Positions 33,436 to 45,248 are shown, counted from the first letter of the stretch. The stretch: 64,000 bases of DNA from Lycium barbarum (GCF_019175385.1 NC_083340.1:10428336-10492335), one strand, 5' to 3'. The notes: generated by a model not told the origin, from the letters alone. Translations and numbers: made by a program.

Positions 33436-35715
33436 TCAAAAAGTGTCAATCATTTGGCTAATATCCGCCATATCATTTTCGGTCATTGAGATATCTTCAT
33501 AGTCTTCCATTTGGTCTCCACTTGCTATTAAATCTTCAATCTCTTCCTCTTCGCCTTCCACCGCTTCTAAATTTTGGTTGCCTCGCTCCGATCTAATCCA
33601 ATCGCGAATGCAAAGTAGTACTTGCAAGCTAAATCCGGATAATGAGTATTTATGGTCTCCAATTTGTTGTCTTCCTTGGCTAAATGCACTCTCCGAAGCC
33701 ACGGTTGATATTTGAACCGTAAGAATATCTCGAGCCATTCTTGAAAGTACCGTATGACTTGCCTTGTATCTCTTCCACTATGCTAAGACGTCCAAATCAT
33801 CTAGTTGGTTGATATCCACATTTGACTGCATCAAATAAAGGTGATATTCATCAAAGTTTGCATTATGAGAAGGAGTTGGACGTGAATGTAAAACTTTTAA
33901 ATTCGACAAACCCGACAATCCCTTTTTGCTACTTTGAGAAGTACTAGGACGTGGAGCAACGGGTGTAGCACTTTCTTCCAAATTAGAATAATGACTAAAA
34001 ACTTTTTTAAACTCGGCATCAATCGCGAGCTCGGCTTGTTCTAAAGATGGTTCAACTTCCTCGTCAATTTCTAAATAGTTATAAATTTGACCAACCAATG
34101 CTCTAGTATAAGACATTTTAAAATAAGGATTTAAAAGAGAACTCAATATAAATAAAGTTGGGATGAGAAAAAAATACTTCTTCAATTTTGTAGTCATATT
34201 AAAAATAGCCGCTTGATAACCAAATTTATCTTTATACTCATGTAAAACTCTAGCTATTTCCGCTAAGTAAGCTAAAATTCCGGTTACCGTGGGATAGAAT
34301 TGTCTAGAAAAAGCAAGAGATGCATTATAAAAATTTTGTAACGGTTCAATACATTCCTTAACATCTTCCCAATCGGTAATATTTAATCAATCATCACTAT
34401 CAGTATTAAAATGGTTGTGAACTTATTGTATGGGAATCCTATAATCATATGCTTGTTGTAACATAATGTAAGTGTAGTTCCACGCAGTGTCAACTTCTAT
34501 TTGAATTTTCCTAGGTCTAAGGCCATTTTGCACACAAGAATTCTTAAAATCTCTCATTTTTTGCCTATTAGCATTACAAAAAAGAAAAGCAACCGCATTT
34601 CTAACTTTTTGAATAGAATCTTCAAAATAGTCAAGACCATCTCTAACAATCAAGTTTAAAATGTGACAACTACATCTCACATGAAAAATATTTTTTAGCG
34701 GAGGGTTTAATTCCCTTTTTAAAAGACCAACCGCCTTTGTATTATTTGAACTATTATCTAAAGCAATACAAAGTGTTTTTCTATAAATGTTAAAAAAATT
34801 CATAATAGTTGACATTGAATCCGCTAAAAATTTTCCGTCATGACGACCTTTCCCTTCGTCATATAAAAAGCTATAATTCTTTTTTGCATCACCCACTTAT
34901 CATCAATCCAATGACATGTAATAGCAAAAAAATCTAACTTGTTAAGACTAAGACCCAAATCAGCGGTAAGAGAAACACTACAATTTAAAGAATTAAATAC
35001 ATGGCGCAAATAAAATCTATATTTTTTTATAGAAATCTATAATATGTGCTCTACAAGTACTTCTAAGAATACCCTCAAACATTGGATTGTAACAACGTTG
35101 AATATAAGTAACAAACTCCAAACCCGAAGGAAAGAAAAATGGTAAACAATCATAAGCTACCATTTTAGCTATTTCTACATGCTCTTTTTTCTTGTCATAG
35201 CTAAAAAATTTACCGGTTCATGAGTCTATTGTCATTTGAATACCCCCTACATGTGAACCCGTTTGCTCTCCCCAAATTTCCTTATGTTTACCTCTCATAT
35301 GACCCGTTAGTGAACCTGTTCCACCATCCTTACTAGTTTGTTGCCTAAAAATAAATTCTTGTTTACATAAATTACATGTAGCTGTTTGTCTTTCCTTATC
35401 CTTAGTCATAAATTTCCAAATTCTAGCGGTTGGCCTACGAGTTTTTGGCGGTTTGTCTTGTGTATGTGATTGGGTAGGACCTGTATCTCCTATGGAATTT
35501 TTGGGGGCTTGTGTTTCATCATCATCATCATCATTCATCATCAATTTCATTAAAAGTCCGGTATAGTATTGTTGCATTACCTCATGATCTAAAAGTGGAT
35601 TATTTCCACCAATATCAATACCTAAATTAGGTTTTTCGTTAATAAATGTTTCCTTATTAAACTCACCCCTAACAATACCACTACTACAGGCACCACGTTT
35701 GAATCTCTTCGACAT
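33436..35715 (-). pseudogene. hAT transposase gene (BED zinc finger, RICESLEEPER-like), disabled
   Basis: The frame starts at 35715 (MSKRFKRGACSS). An acidic linker and a BED-type zinc finger follow (WKFMTKDKER, CNLC, then HMRGKH). Next is the core with KMVAYDCLPF, AITCHWIDDKWVMQKR and ALDNSSNNTKAV, and finally the hAT dimerisation domain (LTVQISTVASESAFSQGRQQ) with an acidic tail ending at 33436. Lesions: TGA at 35218, a frameshift near 35030, another near 34850, stops near 34432 and 34382, and a TAG just before WKRYK at 33778. The first-Asp region reads TADLGLSLNK where TADxWTS is usual. The enzyme would have cut and joined element ends in the nucleus; this copy cannot. Confidence 0.9.
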
Positions 35716-36660
35716 TATTAAATAGAATTAATTTAAAACACACTCAAATAAATGACAAGAAAATAAATTGCGTAAATTAAATAGCGGAAAATAAAGATAG
35801 AGTTGGAATGAAGGTACCAAATTGCCGGACTAATTTGCACCAAAGTGAAGGCGGCTAGAATTGCAAATCCACCAAAGCTTTGGAGCTACTTCGGATTGTT
35901 GCAAAATCACCAACTCCACCAACAATTTTTTTTATAATTGCAAAATTAATAATTGAAAGTAGAAAAAAACTTTATAATATTTAATTGAGAGAAATTTAAA
36001 GTGGCTAATTGTTGCAAAGTAGCTATAATTGAGAGAAATTGAGAGAAAGAGAAGAGTGAATTGGTGTGGATTAAAATTGAAAATGGAGATGGGTTTATAT
36101 AGGAGTGGGGGATGGGTTAAAGTGTAAAAAAAAAAGTTTGGGGGGCCAAAAGGGGAGTTTGGGGCCGTCGGCAATGACCATTTTTGCAAAATGGACCGTT
36201 GCCCAATGGTCCAGCCCAGTCAGCCAACAAACAGATTTAAAAAAAAAATTATTTTTGACTGATTAACCGGATTTAACCGGCCGGTTCCGATTTACCGGTC
36301 CCAAAAAATGCAAACCGGACTGGTAAAAAATCACCGGTAGACCGTGAACCGGTCCACCGGTTCCGGTTACGGTTCCAGTTTAACAGGTCCGGTTACCGGT
36401 TTGAACCGGTCCAACCGGACCGGTTAACAGGCTTAATCATATCTTTCTGCTAGATCAATAGAGTTGTTTCTGAAAAAAAAGAAAAAAATCTACCAAAACG
36501 AATTAAAATATCCCTGAATCAATTATTCATGTATGATGCATCCAACAACTTAAACAAGAAACGGGACATAGTTGTAGTTCCATCGGTTATGATATCTGCC
36601 ACTATAGTTGTCAAGACACATAGTCGGGCCATTTTTTCAGCCCACCTAGACTTTGTCATA

Positions 36661-37156
36661 TTGCGCGGATTGCGCTTCAAACGCACTGGTCTTTAATTTT
36701 CGTCCTATGACTTATCTAGTGAAAATATCCAACCTACTTTGCATGACATAATTTCTTTAATATTTTTATCTTCGAAAATGGAACTGTTTCCTCGCTCGGC
36801 ATAAATTTTGTAGGAATTAAATTTTGTAGCATAAATTTTGTCGTATTTTTCAGTTTTGATCAAGTGTTGAATGTTTTGCCTTGTTCGGCATAATTTTTGT
36901 GGATGTTATGATATAGATGCCGAAGTTAAATGTAAACTATGCCATTTTTTATATTATGTTGAGTACTGAAAGTTTTGTCATGTACGGCATAATTTGTGTG
37001 TATGTTATGGTACATATTCTGAAGTTAAACATAAATTATGCTTTACGAAATCTAAATTATGCCGCGTCAAAAAATGCTGAAGAATAAAAATTAAAGATCA
37101 CAAATCTGAGGGCCAAAAATTAAAGATCACCCCAAAATAGAGACATTTGTGCGAAT
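36661..37156. mobile_element. MITE-like element, same family as 42966-43425 (worn)
   Basis: The left end TTGCGCGGATTGCGCTTC and the internal GGTCTTTAATTTTCGTCC are mirrored on the right by GGCCAAAAATTAAAGATCAC and a poor copy of the end (TTTGTGCGAAT). Between them are three degenerate ~95-bp repeats with CGGCATAATTT...TGTGG.TGTTATG.. TA and CCGAAGTTAAA. Confidence 0.45.
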
Positions 37157-37574
37157 GACATGGGTTCAGTAGTCCACAAACTGACCAGGCCCGGCCCAAA
37201 TTGATTGAAAAGAAGGAGGACATCTCGAACACCTTGCTAGCGGTGCCTTTCTGACTAGAAACCTGTTTTATCTGTATTTTGTTCTTGTTTTCTGTTTATG
37301 AGTGTTTGGATCTCAAAATATCGCCAAAGAGGTTGTTTTGTGTTTTAAAAGTTTCATTTTGCTTTGAAAAATATAACAAATAAAATATATTAGGACAAAG
37401 AAAAACAACAATTGTTTCGTGAAACAGAATAATCTGGGTAAAGTGCATGGATACTTGATTTTGATGCCGTCATTTAATTTATGTTTTTTTTTTTTTGCAC
37501 GTGTACTCATTTTGGAAAACATCAAAACGTTCGAAGTTTCATACAACTGAACTTCAACCTTATGTGGCTAAAGT

Positions 37575-37735
37575 ATAAGGCTGCAGTTCTGTCATTTTTG
37601 CCTGACTTCAGTCATTTATGTCCGAAATTCATGCACATATGACTGAAGTTCAAGCAAAAATGATTGAAGTCAGGCAAAAACAGCTAAAAATTACTTTAAG
37701 TCTAACCATTTTTGCCTAAACTTCATATAGAAATG
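37575..37735. repeat. Short inverted-repeat (hairpin) element
   Basis: CATTTTTGCCTGACTTCA (37596 on) is matched in inverse orientation by TGAAGTCAGGCAAAAA (near 37664), and TGACTGAAGTTCAAGCAAAA is a partial second match. This looks like a small MITE or a hairpin built from a ~20-bp motif. Confidence 0.5.
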
Positions 37736-39193
37736 GAGAGGATGAAGTAGTAGGGTCATTAAAAATATGTTTAGATTACGTTAATGGATGGGGTTGTGAA
37801 TGAATTGGGTCTAATTACATGTGTACCAATAAATTGATGTCATATATCGAATTAAAAAGATCATATATTCCACAAACTTCCGTTAAAAAAAGGGAAAAAT
37901 ATTAGGGTTAATAAAATGTTGAGGGATATATTGATCTAGTAGGCTTAAATTTAACCTTAACCTATTTCAATACTTTAGGAGCGTTTTTCTTACCTTTTTT
38001 CTTGTATAAGAAAAATTGTCGTTTTTTCAAGGGTAGGTAATCAATCCTCCTCAAATTTATATGGAGGGTATGATTAATATTTTTTTTAAAAAAACTACAT
38101 CATCTTTTATTCATCAATTGTACATTCAAATTTTTGTTTTTAATTCATGAAAGTAGAAAACACTTGTAACGTGCAAGTTTAAAATTTGAAATACAAACTT
38201 GCAAATTGTGATCAACATCATATACAAACGAAAACTAGCAGTTCTAATTCATAATGATATCATCTTTGTTTTCAGCCTCTAATTGTGGGCCCATATATAC
38301 CAATATTTTTTGTCCATTGGGAGAAGAAAAAGGAAAACATTGCCAGAAGAAGTGTGATATAAGCAAACTCATGAGACGTTTTCATTTTATTTGATGGACA
38401 ATTAGATGGTATATAAAGTAGTTTAGTTCTGATAACCAAAATCTTATACTAAGAAAATGAACTTTAGTCAGTTTCTAGTACAATCCAATAATGGAAGTTA
38501 GGTGCATCAGCAAACCAATTTTTGCTACATTTATGACCAAATTCCTAGACCATATTCTTTTTATGGTCAATTCTTTTAGAGCCAACTTGATTGTAAAAGA
38601 CATAACTGGAAAGATGTTTGATATGTAAAAGGTTATACTTAAACATAAGGTGTGTCAAAGAGATTTGCATACAAATTAGAGGATAAACTATGTATTAAAT
38701 CTTTTTTTTTATCCTTTTCTTTTTTTGTTTATTGGGGATGGTTCAGTGGTAGGAGTTGCTACTAAATTGTTGGAGAGAGTTTGCCTATAGGATTTAATTT
38801 GGAGTAACATGTTTATCTTGCTCATGTTTAAACGTGCTAAATTATGATCTTTGTCGACTCGATTCTGCAAGTTGAATTCAGAATGATCATTAAATTATTG
38901 AGTTAAAATGAGCTAAATAGTCTAACTACAGGTAAAAAAAACACCCAAACATATAAAATAAAATCTGAGCTTTAAGAATTACGTAAACTTGGAAAAACAT
39001 AAGCTGATAATTTCAATAAATACACTAACTTTCACATTTTGTTCAAAAGCAAAATTAAGAAGGAAGTAGGGTGTGGGTCATGCTAGGTGAATTTACTCGT
39101 TATTTGACCTACTTAACACAACATAAAATATTTCTTTACACCATTAATGCAACATATATAACCTATTATAAACAGTTAATTGGTAGCCTTACC

Positions 39194-39200
39194 TATAAAA
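39194..39200 (+). promoter_or_regulatory. TATA box of the BAHD-type gene
   Basis: TATAAAA lies 51 bases before the ATG at 39251. This would leave a short leader of about 20-30 bases. The paralogous pseudogene keeps TATATATAA at the matching place. Confidence 0.55.
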
Positions 39201-39250
39201 TGCCTGGTAATATCACTCAATTAGCATGCATACCTTAAATTCTTTTCAAC

Positions 39251-41171
39251 ATGGCAAATTGCAATGAAAATGGAGTTGCACATTCTGGCTCCAACTTGCA
39301 AATTGAAGCAATCCAATCAGTGATGCCAACGAAGTCAACTGATCCAAGATTAATTCGGCAAGTCCTCATTGGTGAAAATCCTGGCTCAAGCAATTTTCAA
39401 AGGCGTTTTCACATGGTCTTTTGCTACAACAAGGCGTCAGAGACAGATTCAGGGTGGATGGTTGCTGGGTGGATTAGGGAGTCACTAGGAAGGACACTTG
39501 ATGAAAATCCATTACTTGCTGGTAGACTTAGAAGAAAAGGAGAAAATGATACTAATGGAGAGTTTGAAATTGTATCAAATGATTCTGGTGTTAGATTGAT
39601 TGAAGCTAAAGTGCCAATGAACTTGGCGGATTTTCTTGATCTTAAGGACAAGGAAAATGTAGAAGCTGAGCTTGTCTTTTGGGAGGATATTCATGAACCA
39701 AATCCTCAGTATTCACCACTTTTTTATGTCCAGGTTAGTGTCATATCTACTCCCACGTAGGTTTTGGCTCATTTATATATTTTTAGACAATTCTCACCTC
39801 ATGAGCTAATTAACTTTCCTAGTTGAGTTAGGCCTAAATTCCATTTTCTTATCGTGCAATTAGAGTTAGACTCATCTCAACTCTTGGTTTACCTGATATT
39901 GGCCGCCCGTATTATATTATTCACGCTCTAAATGTCTTGTCCTGGTGTGCGAGGGTGTCCGGGTCTCATATCGGTTATGAGTGGATTATTTGTTCTCCTT
40001 GTATGAAACTTGGGCAATCCTCACCTCATAAAACAACGTTTGGGGTTGAGTTATGCCAAAAATCCAATTTTTCCGAAGTTTAGAACTAATTAGGATTCAT
40101 GCTGCAAAAGACCACGAAAGGATTAATTGTTCGATGTTAGGAATTTCTCCATTTTTTATTTGAGTTCAAGAAATGGAGAAACTCCCGGTAGGGAGTGTTA
40201 TCCTCCTTAACAGGCCCTACGTGAAATAAATTCAAATTAATCGAAACATTAGTCTTCTTCTTCTTATTTTTTTAAAATTGAATCATCTCAAATGGTTAAA
40301 TAAATAACACACAAGACTACTCGAACTTTTGGGCACCATAAGATCAGTCCTCCACCCCCCCCCCCCCCCCCCCCGCACCCCACACACACACCAAAACCAA
40401 AAAAAGGAACGCGGCAAAGTTAGATTAATAGCAAAAACTTCTACTGCCATTTTCGTTGAAAGATTTTTATGGTCTTAATGGGTTTTTGAGGTTTTTATTC
40501 AAAGGATAATAATATACTTGATGAATGATTTTTTTTTTCAGGTGACAAATTTCAATTGCGGAAGATACTCAATTGGGATAAGCTGCAGCCTTTTCTTAGC
40601 AGATCCCTATGGCATGACTAGTTTCTTGAATAGGTGGTCCAAAATTCACATCAACATGGTATCAGAAGCAGATATGCCCAAAATTCCGACATTTTTCTTA
40701 CCAAATCTTAGGAAAACAGGTTGTTCGCCAACTTTACCCTCGAGTTCGAACACATGTACTAACCAAGTTAAGGAAACGTTAATCTTTAAATTACCCTCGA
40801 AGTTCTTGAATTTAAGAGATGATATCCACAAGAATCTTGCAGAAAAATGTGTTGAAGAAGCAGAAGATAAACTTGGTAAGAAATTGTCTTCAAAATTCTG
40901 TTTGTTTGTTAGAGAAAACTCACAGGATATTAAGGCGGAAACATTTTCTAGAGAAGGGATTGTGCCGTTTGGTAATATTGATACTGAATTAGTTTCAGCT
41001 AATTGGGTTGGTTTGAAATTAGCTGATAGCATAAGGTTTAGTGAAGAAAATAAGGCTGTCCACTTTTCATGTTGGATTGTTAATTCAGGCAATGAAGATC
41101 TTGTGTTGATTACTCCATCTGATATTGGTGACGAAGGTGGTTCTGGAAAGAATGTTATAGTTATAGTTTAG
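39251..41171 (+). CDS. BAHD-type acyltransferase-like protein lacking the catalytic His, two exons (39251-39733, 40542-41171)
   Basis: The join encodes 370 aa. Exon 1 ends LFYVQ before GTTAGT. The 808-bp intron ends in a T-run and CAG, and exon 2 starts VTNFNCG. BAHD enzymes transfer acyl groups from CoA thioesters to alcohols or amines in the cytosol. The N-half is typical (WIRESLGRTL, NPLLAGRLRR, PQYSPLFYVQVTNFNCG). But the HxxxD motif reads LFLAD: Leu178 replaces the catalytic His and only Asp182 is kept. No DFGWG motif occurs near the C-terminus, which ends KNVIVIV. At 370 aa it is shorter than the usual 430-460. It probably belongs to a plant clade of non-canonical BAHD proteins, either non-catalytic or using another base. 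A TATA box precedes it. Confidence 0.85.
40355..40374. repeat. C20 tract in the intron of the BAHD-type gene
   Basis: Twenty C in a row, followed by a short CA repeat. A second run (C23) lies just downstream of the gene. Length is likely unstable. Confidence 0.9.
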
Positions 41172-42629
41172 ATATTAATCTTTCCATCGAGAGCATGTTT
41201 ACTCTGGACTATTCAGCACGAATCCAAATTAGTCGAGCCCCGCAAATTTCTATCAAAAAATTGTATGGTTGCTTCCCCCCCCCCCCCCCCCCCCCCCTTC
41301 TTTTCAAGGGATTCGGGTGGACATTGGGTTTTCATTGATGTTGTCCCAAGATATGATTATATGTTACTGTGTGATTTATCATGAACTGTATTTTGATCCA
41401 ATTTATTCGAAAAGAATACAAATTATTGTTGGGAATTCCGAACTATAGCTTCTGTGTAATGGAGTAGTGTAAAATTGTTAAAGTTTCATGTTTACAAATA
41501 TTGCACTTCAAATGGGATAAAGATGATAATAATTCTTTAATATGCTATAAATTATGATATGATGAGGCTGCATATATAGGATTTCTAGAGAAGCTTTCAG
41601 CTGAAACTGAAAGAACAATAAACAGGAAATCAAGTTAACTAGTTGAAAGTTTTTATGCATGCTGATGAGAACTGACAACTCAAATTAGTCTGAAAGACTA
41701 TTTAACGTAAGAAAGTCATGGAATGCATAAACCCCTTCCGAGACAGAATTGAGGTTCTTATGTTAGTAATTGCAAATGAGCAAATAGGGACGATAACTAG
41801 AGTAAAGAAGTAACGAGGTCAACACAACTTTAGATAATTACATTGACTTCTCTCATTTTTTTTTTTTGGTTGGTGTTGTTGTAAAAAGTGAATAAAAGAT
41901 TATCTTCTCATTTATCTTCTCATCTCACGATCCAATATATTAAATTAAATATGTGTATAGTCTTTTCAATCTTATGGTCTTAAATTTATCACGTAAAATG
42001 TTGAAATTAAAAAATTTACTAAATATAAAAAGAGACACTCTTTTGAGGACAAATCAAAAAAAAAAGTAAGACGCTTAAATTGGGATGAACGGAGTAATAG
42101 AAATTGAACAAGCACGTAAAGCTAATTGCTAGATGATGGATACCTCTGATGTTTTGGAAGTTCAAATTGTAAAGGTCAAAAAGTTAGAGCAGTCGGAAAT
42201 TTCATGTGTCTTTCAACTCACTAAAAATATTCAGTGATTGTTGATTTCTTTTTTCTGGGTTCAATGATTGTTGATTGTTTTTCTAATTTTATGTTTAGTC
42301 GTCGAGTGGTCTTAGACTTTTCAATAATTCCTCTCTCAGAAAAGACAATGGCATTTAATATATTTTATTCATCAGAAATGTGTTAAACGAAACGATCGAG
42401 TGAAGCATGACATCAACCAAACTTCATTAAACATAAAGACATTTGGTATAAATTTTGATATAATTAAGTAAAACGTATCATATTTAGAAATCTTTTTGGT
42501 AAAACGTATCATATTTAGAAATCTTTTTTGTTGAGCCTTAAAACACACTGGAACATTCACACACCAAATAAGTTTTTACAAACTTTGTCGATTCTTTGTT
42601 GAGAAATATGTTCATTAGCATATCCACAT
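41172..42629. other. Intergenic, no gene
   Basis: 3' flank of the BAHD-type gene with a C23 tract at 41275-41297. One end of a Stowaway-like MITE (GGGATGAACGGAGTA near 42085) is visible. A 31-bp direct duplication (GTAAAACGTATCATATTTAG..., 42468-42528) begins a block that is paralogous to 31311-31480. Confidence 0.5.
41275..41297. repeat. C23 tract downstream of the BAHD-type gene
   Basis: Uninterrupted run of 23 C about 100 bases past the stop codon, probably in or near the 3' untranslated region. Confidence 0.9.
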
Positions 42630-42632
42630 TAA

Positions 42633-42894
42633 GAGCCTGTTTGGATGACTTATGCCTATAAGCTGCAAATAGCTTATAAGCTAAAAAAAAAATAAGTTGG
42701 ATAGTCTAACTTATTTTTTTTGGCTTATAAGCTGAAAACAGCTTATAAGCTACTTTAGATAAGCTAAGTCAAATAGGCCCAATTATTTTTTTTAGCTTAT
42801 TTTAAGCACAAAATGACTTTAAGCTGGCTAGCCAAAAACTCAAAAAAGCTGAAAACAGCTTATAAGCAACTTATAAGTCAATCCAAACGGGCTC
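42633..42894. mobile_element. Tourist-like (PIF/Harbinger) MITE
   Basis: 262 bp with inverted ends GAGCCTGTTTGGATGACTTA and TAAGTCAATCCAAACGGGCTC, flanked by TAA on both sides (42630-42632 and 42895-42897), the 3-bp duplication of PIF/Harbinger elements. Its body repeats AGCTTATAAGC motifs. The paralogous segment at 31395-31450 lacks the insertion and gives the empty site. Confidence 0.8.
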
Positions 42895-42897
42895 TAA

Positions 42898-42960
42898 ATC
42901 TATTTTCCAATGAATTCAAATTAAGTTGGTTGCTGACCTTGTGCACTCTTTACTATTCAG
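42898..42960 (-). pseudogene. Paralogous fragment of the unidentified gene piece at 31408-31606
   Basis: The minus strand encodes VHKVSNQLNLNS, matching VDKVSNQLNLDP at 31408-31606. The adjacent non-coding flank (CACACACCAAA, ACATTAAAT.TATTT) also matches. It is truncated by the MITE at 42966 and separated from its flank by the MITE at 42633. Confidence 0.5.
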
Positions 42961-42965
42961 GGCAA

Positions 42966-43425
42966 TTTGCAGGATTGGCCTTCGCTTGGGTGGTCTTTAA
43001 TTTTTTCCTCTCACATTGGTGGTCTTTAATTTTTGCCCTTCGCTAAAAATTTCTTAGTTTCGGGTTCGAACCCCAGCTCAGTCAAAATTTTTAAAAAAAT
43101 TCGCAAGTTAGAGTTTGGATTCGCATGTCAGAATTTTACCTTCAAACTCTACCTTACATGGGTAGAATTTTGCCTTCAAAACCTGCCTTACATGGGCAGA
43201 ATTTTGCAAAATTCTGAAATTCTGCCTTACATGGACAAAATTTTGCAATTTTGAGGCAAAATTCTGCCTGGAGGCAGAGTTTTGAATTCCTTTTTTTTTT
43301 TTTTTTTTTTTACTGAGCTGAAATTCGAACCCAGTACCTCAGAGTATTAGACGAAGGACAAAAATTAAAGACCACCAATTTGAAGGACAAAATTAAAGAC
43401 CTAAATGAAGAGCAATCCACGCAAA
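42966..43425. mobile_element. MITE-like terminal-inverted-repeat element
   Basis: The ends TTTGCAGGATTGGCCTTCG and, inverted, TTTGCGTGGATTGCTCTTC are followed on each side by GGTGGTCTTTAATTTTTG.CC. The interior has short tandem repeats around GCCTTACATGGGCAGAATTT and a T22 run. Both inner flanks carry a GTTCGAACCC-like sequence. Superfamily not determined; no clear target duplication. Confidence 0.6.
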
Positions 43426-45108
43426 AAAAGATTTCACGCTCATCCCACCAATGCCTTGTCTTTCTATATGGCCCATTTAACACATGGAAATTTAACCTAC
43501 CCCGGCCCGGCCCAGACTTTATATAATCACAACCTACCGTAACAAGCGAGTTGGTGGTCGCATCCTCTCCTTGCAGCGTTGCATGTGGCATTGCATTTCA
43601 GGGATTTCTGTCTTTGTCTCTGTTCTAGTGCTCTTTCTGGTACTTGCAACTCCCAAAACCTATAAACATGAGAAATGAGAGGGAAAAAAAATACAGAGAA
43701 ATCTTCTTAAAAACTCCTAAAAAGTATAAGGAGTGAATGTAAATAGTCCAAAATCACTACTTATCAACTATTACTAAGTGACGAAGTTAATTCTAAGTTT
43801 TCCTTCTCTTTATTATAGAGGCTTTTAAATATTAGAAAAGTCTTAAAAAGTAATTACAAGCAAAAGTAAATTAATGGACTTGCAATTGGTAGTCGCTGTA
43901 ACGGGATAGTGTTTAATATCCATTAATGCTTCAACATTGAGAAGGTATTTCCTCCGGTTCAAAATAAGTATCCACTTTTGTATTTAGCAAATCCATTAAG
44001 AAAATATTAACCCTTAAAAGAAAATTGATATTTTGACTAAACTACCCTTAATTAAAATTTGCATATTATAACTATTAACTTGACACATTGAGTTTTGGTC
44101 ATTTAAACACTTAAAAAGGTAAATCTGTGAAAATAAAATTAATTCCTTCTTGATTGAATAAGTGGACATTTATTTTAAACTAAATAAAAATGCCAAGTGA
44201 ACACTTATATCAGAGGAAATATCATATAGATCTAAAATGGGGGAAAATATTAGTTCGGTTCTGGTTGGTTCCACACTGTAGGAAGTAACGCAACGTTGAC
44301 TATCACTAAGGTATTTTATTTGCATTTCTGTAACGGGGCTGTTTACGCATTGAACATGTGATCCTCAGACATTGAAGGAGCTTTTCTACGGATGGCCCTT
44401 ACATAGTGAACCAAAATTTGAATGCTCGTTGGTGTCGTATCACAATGATGTAAATATAATTGGGACTACCAACATTTTCAGATTAAGGCTTGATCTGCTA
44501 TATATCCTTTAATGTACTATTTCAGAAATCTACAATAGATATAAGATGGAAGCCAAATAACTGTTATATATATATATATATATGAAAAACCATGCAAATG
44601 ATCGGTAGATGAGATGAATCCTTATAAACAACGATATATTCACAGGTAAAAAAGTCTTTGGTGAACCGAACCACGCTAACATGGAGTTAAAAGTAAAAGA
44701 AGGATCAATATACTAATTACTACCTCCAGTCTAATTATTTACTGTATCTTCTAAGGTTGACATCTTAAAAACGAAATTTAATAGTACCAATAATCAGACT
44801 ATTTGTTCAGAATACACTTTATCCATCCGTTAAACCGTCTCCCTTAAATGAAGACCTTAATTGACACTTCACAAATTGCAACAAGGATAGAGGTAAAGAA
44901 AATAATAAACGACTTCTTATTTTTCTAAAGGTATTGAAACAAATTCAATCATTTTTTATTTTTATTTTTTTGTATCTTATTTACTTTTTGTTGTTCGATA
45001 TTTTCTTTTCTTCGAGTTAAATCTCTTCTGGGGTTTTGCGGAAAATGAAGGTTTCACAGTTCTTGAGTTCATTTGGTAGAAAAAACGTTTTTTTTCCACC
45101 TGTATTCA
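43426..45108. other. Intergenic, no gene
   Basis: AT-rich sequence apart from one Stowaway MITE (43948-44219). No supported coding sequence or RNA gene was seen. Confidence 0.5.
43948..44219. mobile_element. Stowaway-type MITE
   Basis: Inverted ends TTTCCTCCGGTTCAAAATAA and TTATATCAGAGGAAA, with TA on each side (43946-43947 and 44220-44221). Internal GTATCCACTTTTG and AAGTGGACATTTATTTTAAA mirror each other. This is the common plant mariner-type MITE. Confidence 0.75.
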
Positions 45109-45244
45109 TCATCTGTCATGACCCATTTCGCCTAGGCCGTGCGGGCACTTACCTTTCCACCTCGGTAAGCGAACCCTTATCCCAACAATGAACCAATACA
45201 TAATTTGAAGAAAGTTAAGTAGCGGAAATAAACAAATACTTAAT

Positions 45245-45248
45245 TCTC

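Larger units (their letters stand above)
32581..36435 (-). mobile_element. Full-length hAT transposon (3.86 kb), coding strand minus
   Basis: The terminal inverted repeats are TAAGCCCGTTAACCCG (left) and, inverted, TAAGCCTGTTAACCGG (right). An identical 8-bp target duplication ATCATATC flanks it (32573-32580 and 36436-36443), the hallmark of hAT. Both subterminal zones (32590-32735 and 36250-36430) are packed with AACCGG/CCGGTT motifs, likely transposase-binding sites. Inside is a BED-type hAT transposase gene with several disabling changes. The ends are intact, so it could be moved in trans. Confidence 0.92.
36444..39190. other. Intergenic with repeats, no gene
   Basis: Contains a worn terminal-inverted-repeat element (36661-37156), a short hairpin repeat (37575-37735) and otherwise AT-rich sequence up to the promoter of the acyltransferase-like gene. 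The last ~200 bases are shared with the upstream region of the pseudogene at 60645. Confidence 0.5.

Noticed and set aside
40646..41092. 148-codon antisense frame in exon 2 of the BAHD-type gene
   Set aside because: Shadow of the conserved sense frame; no independent motif or promoter.
43060..43082. Possible tRNA gene (GGGTTCGAACCCC resembles a T arm)
   Set aside because: No A-box, anticodon arm or acceptor stem around it; it lies in the inverted arm of a MITE.
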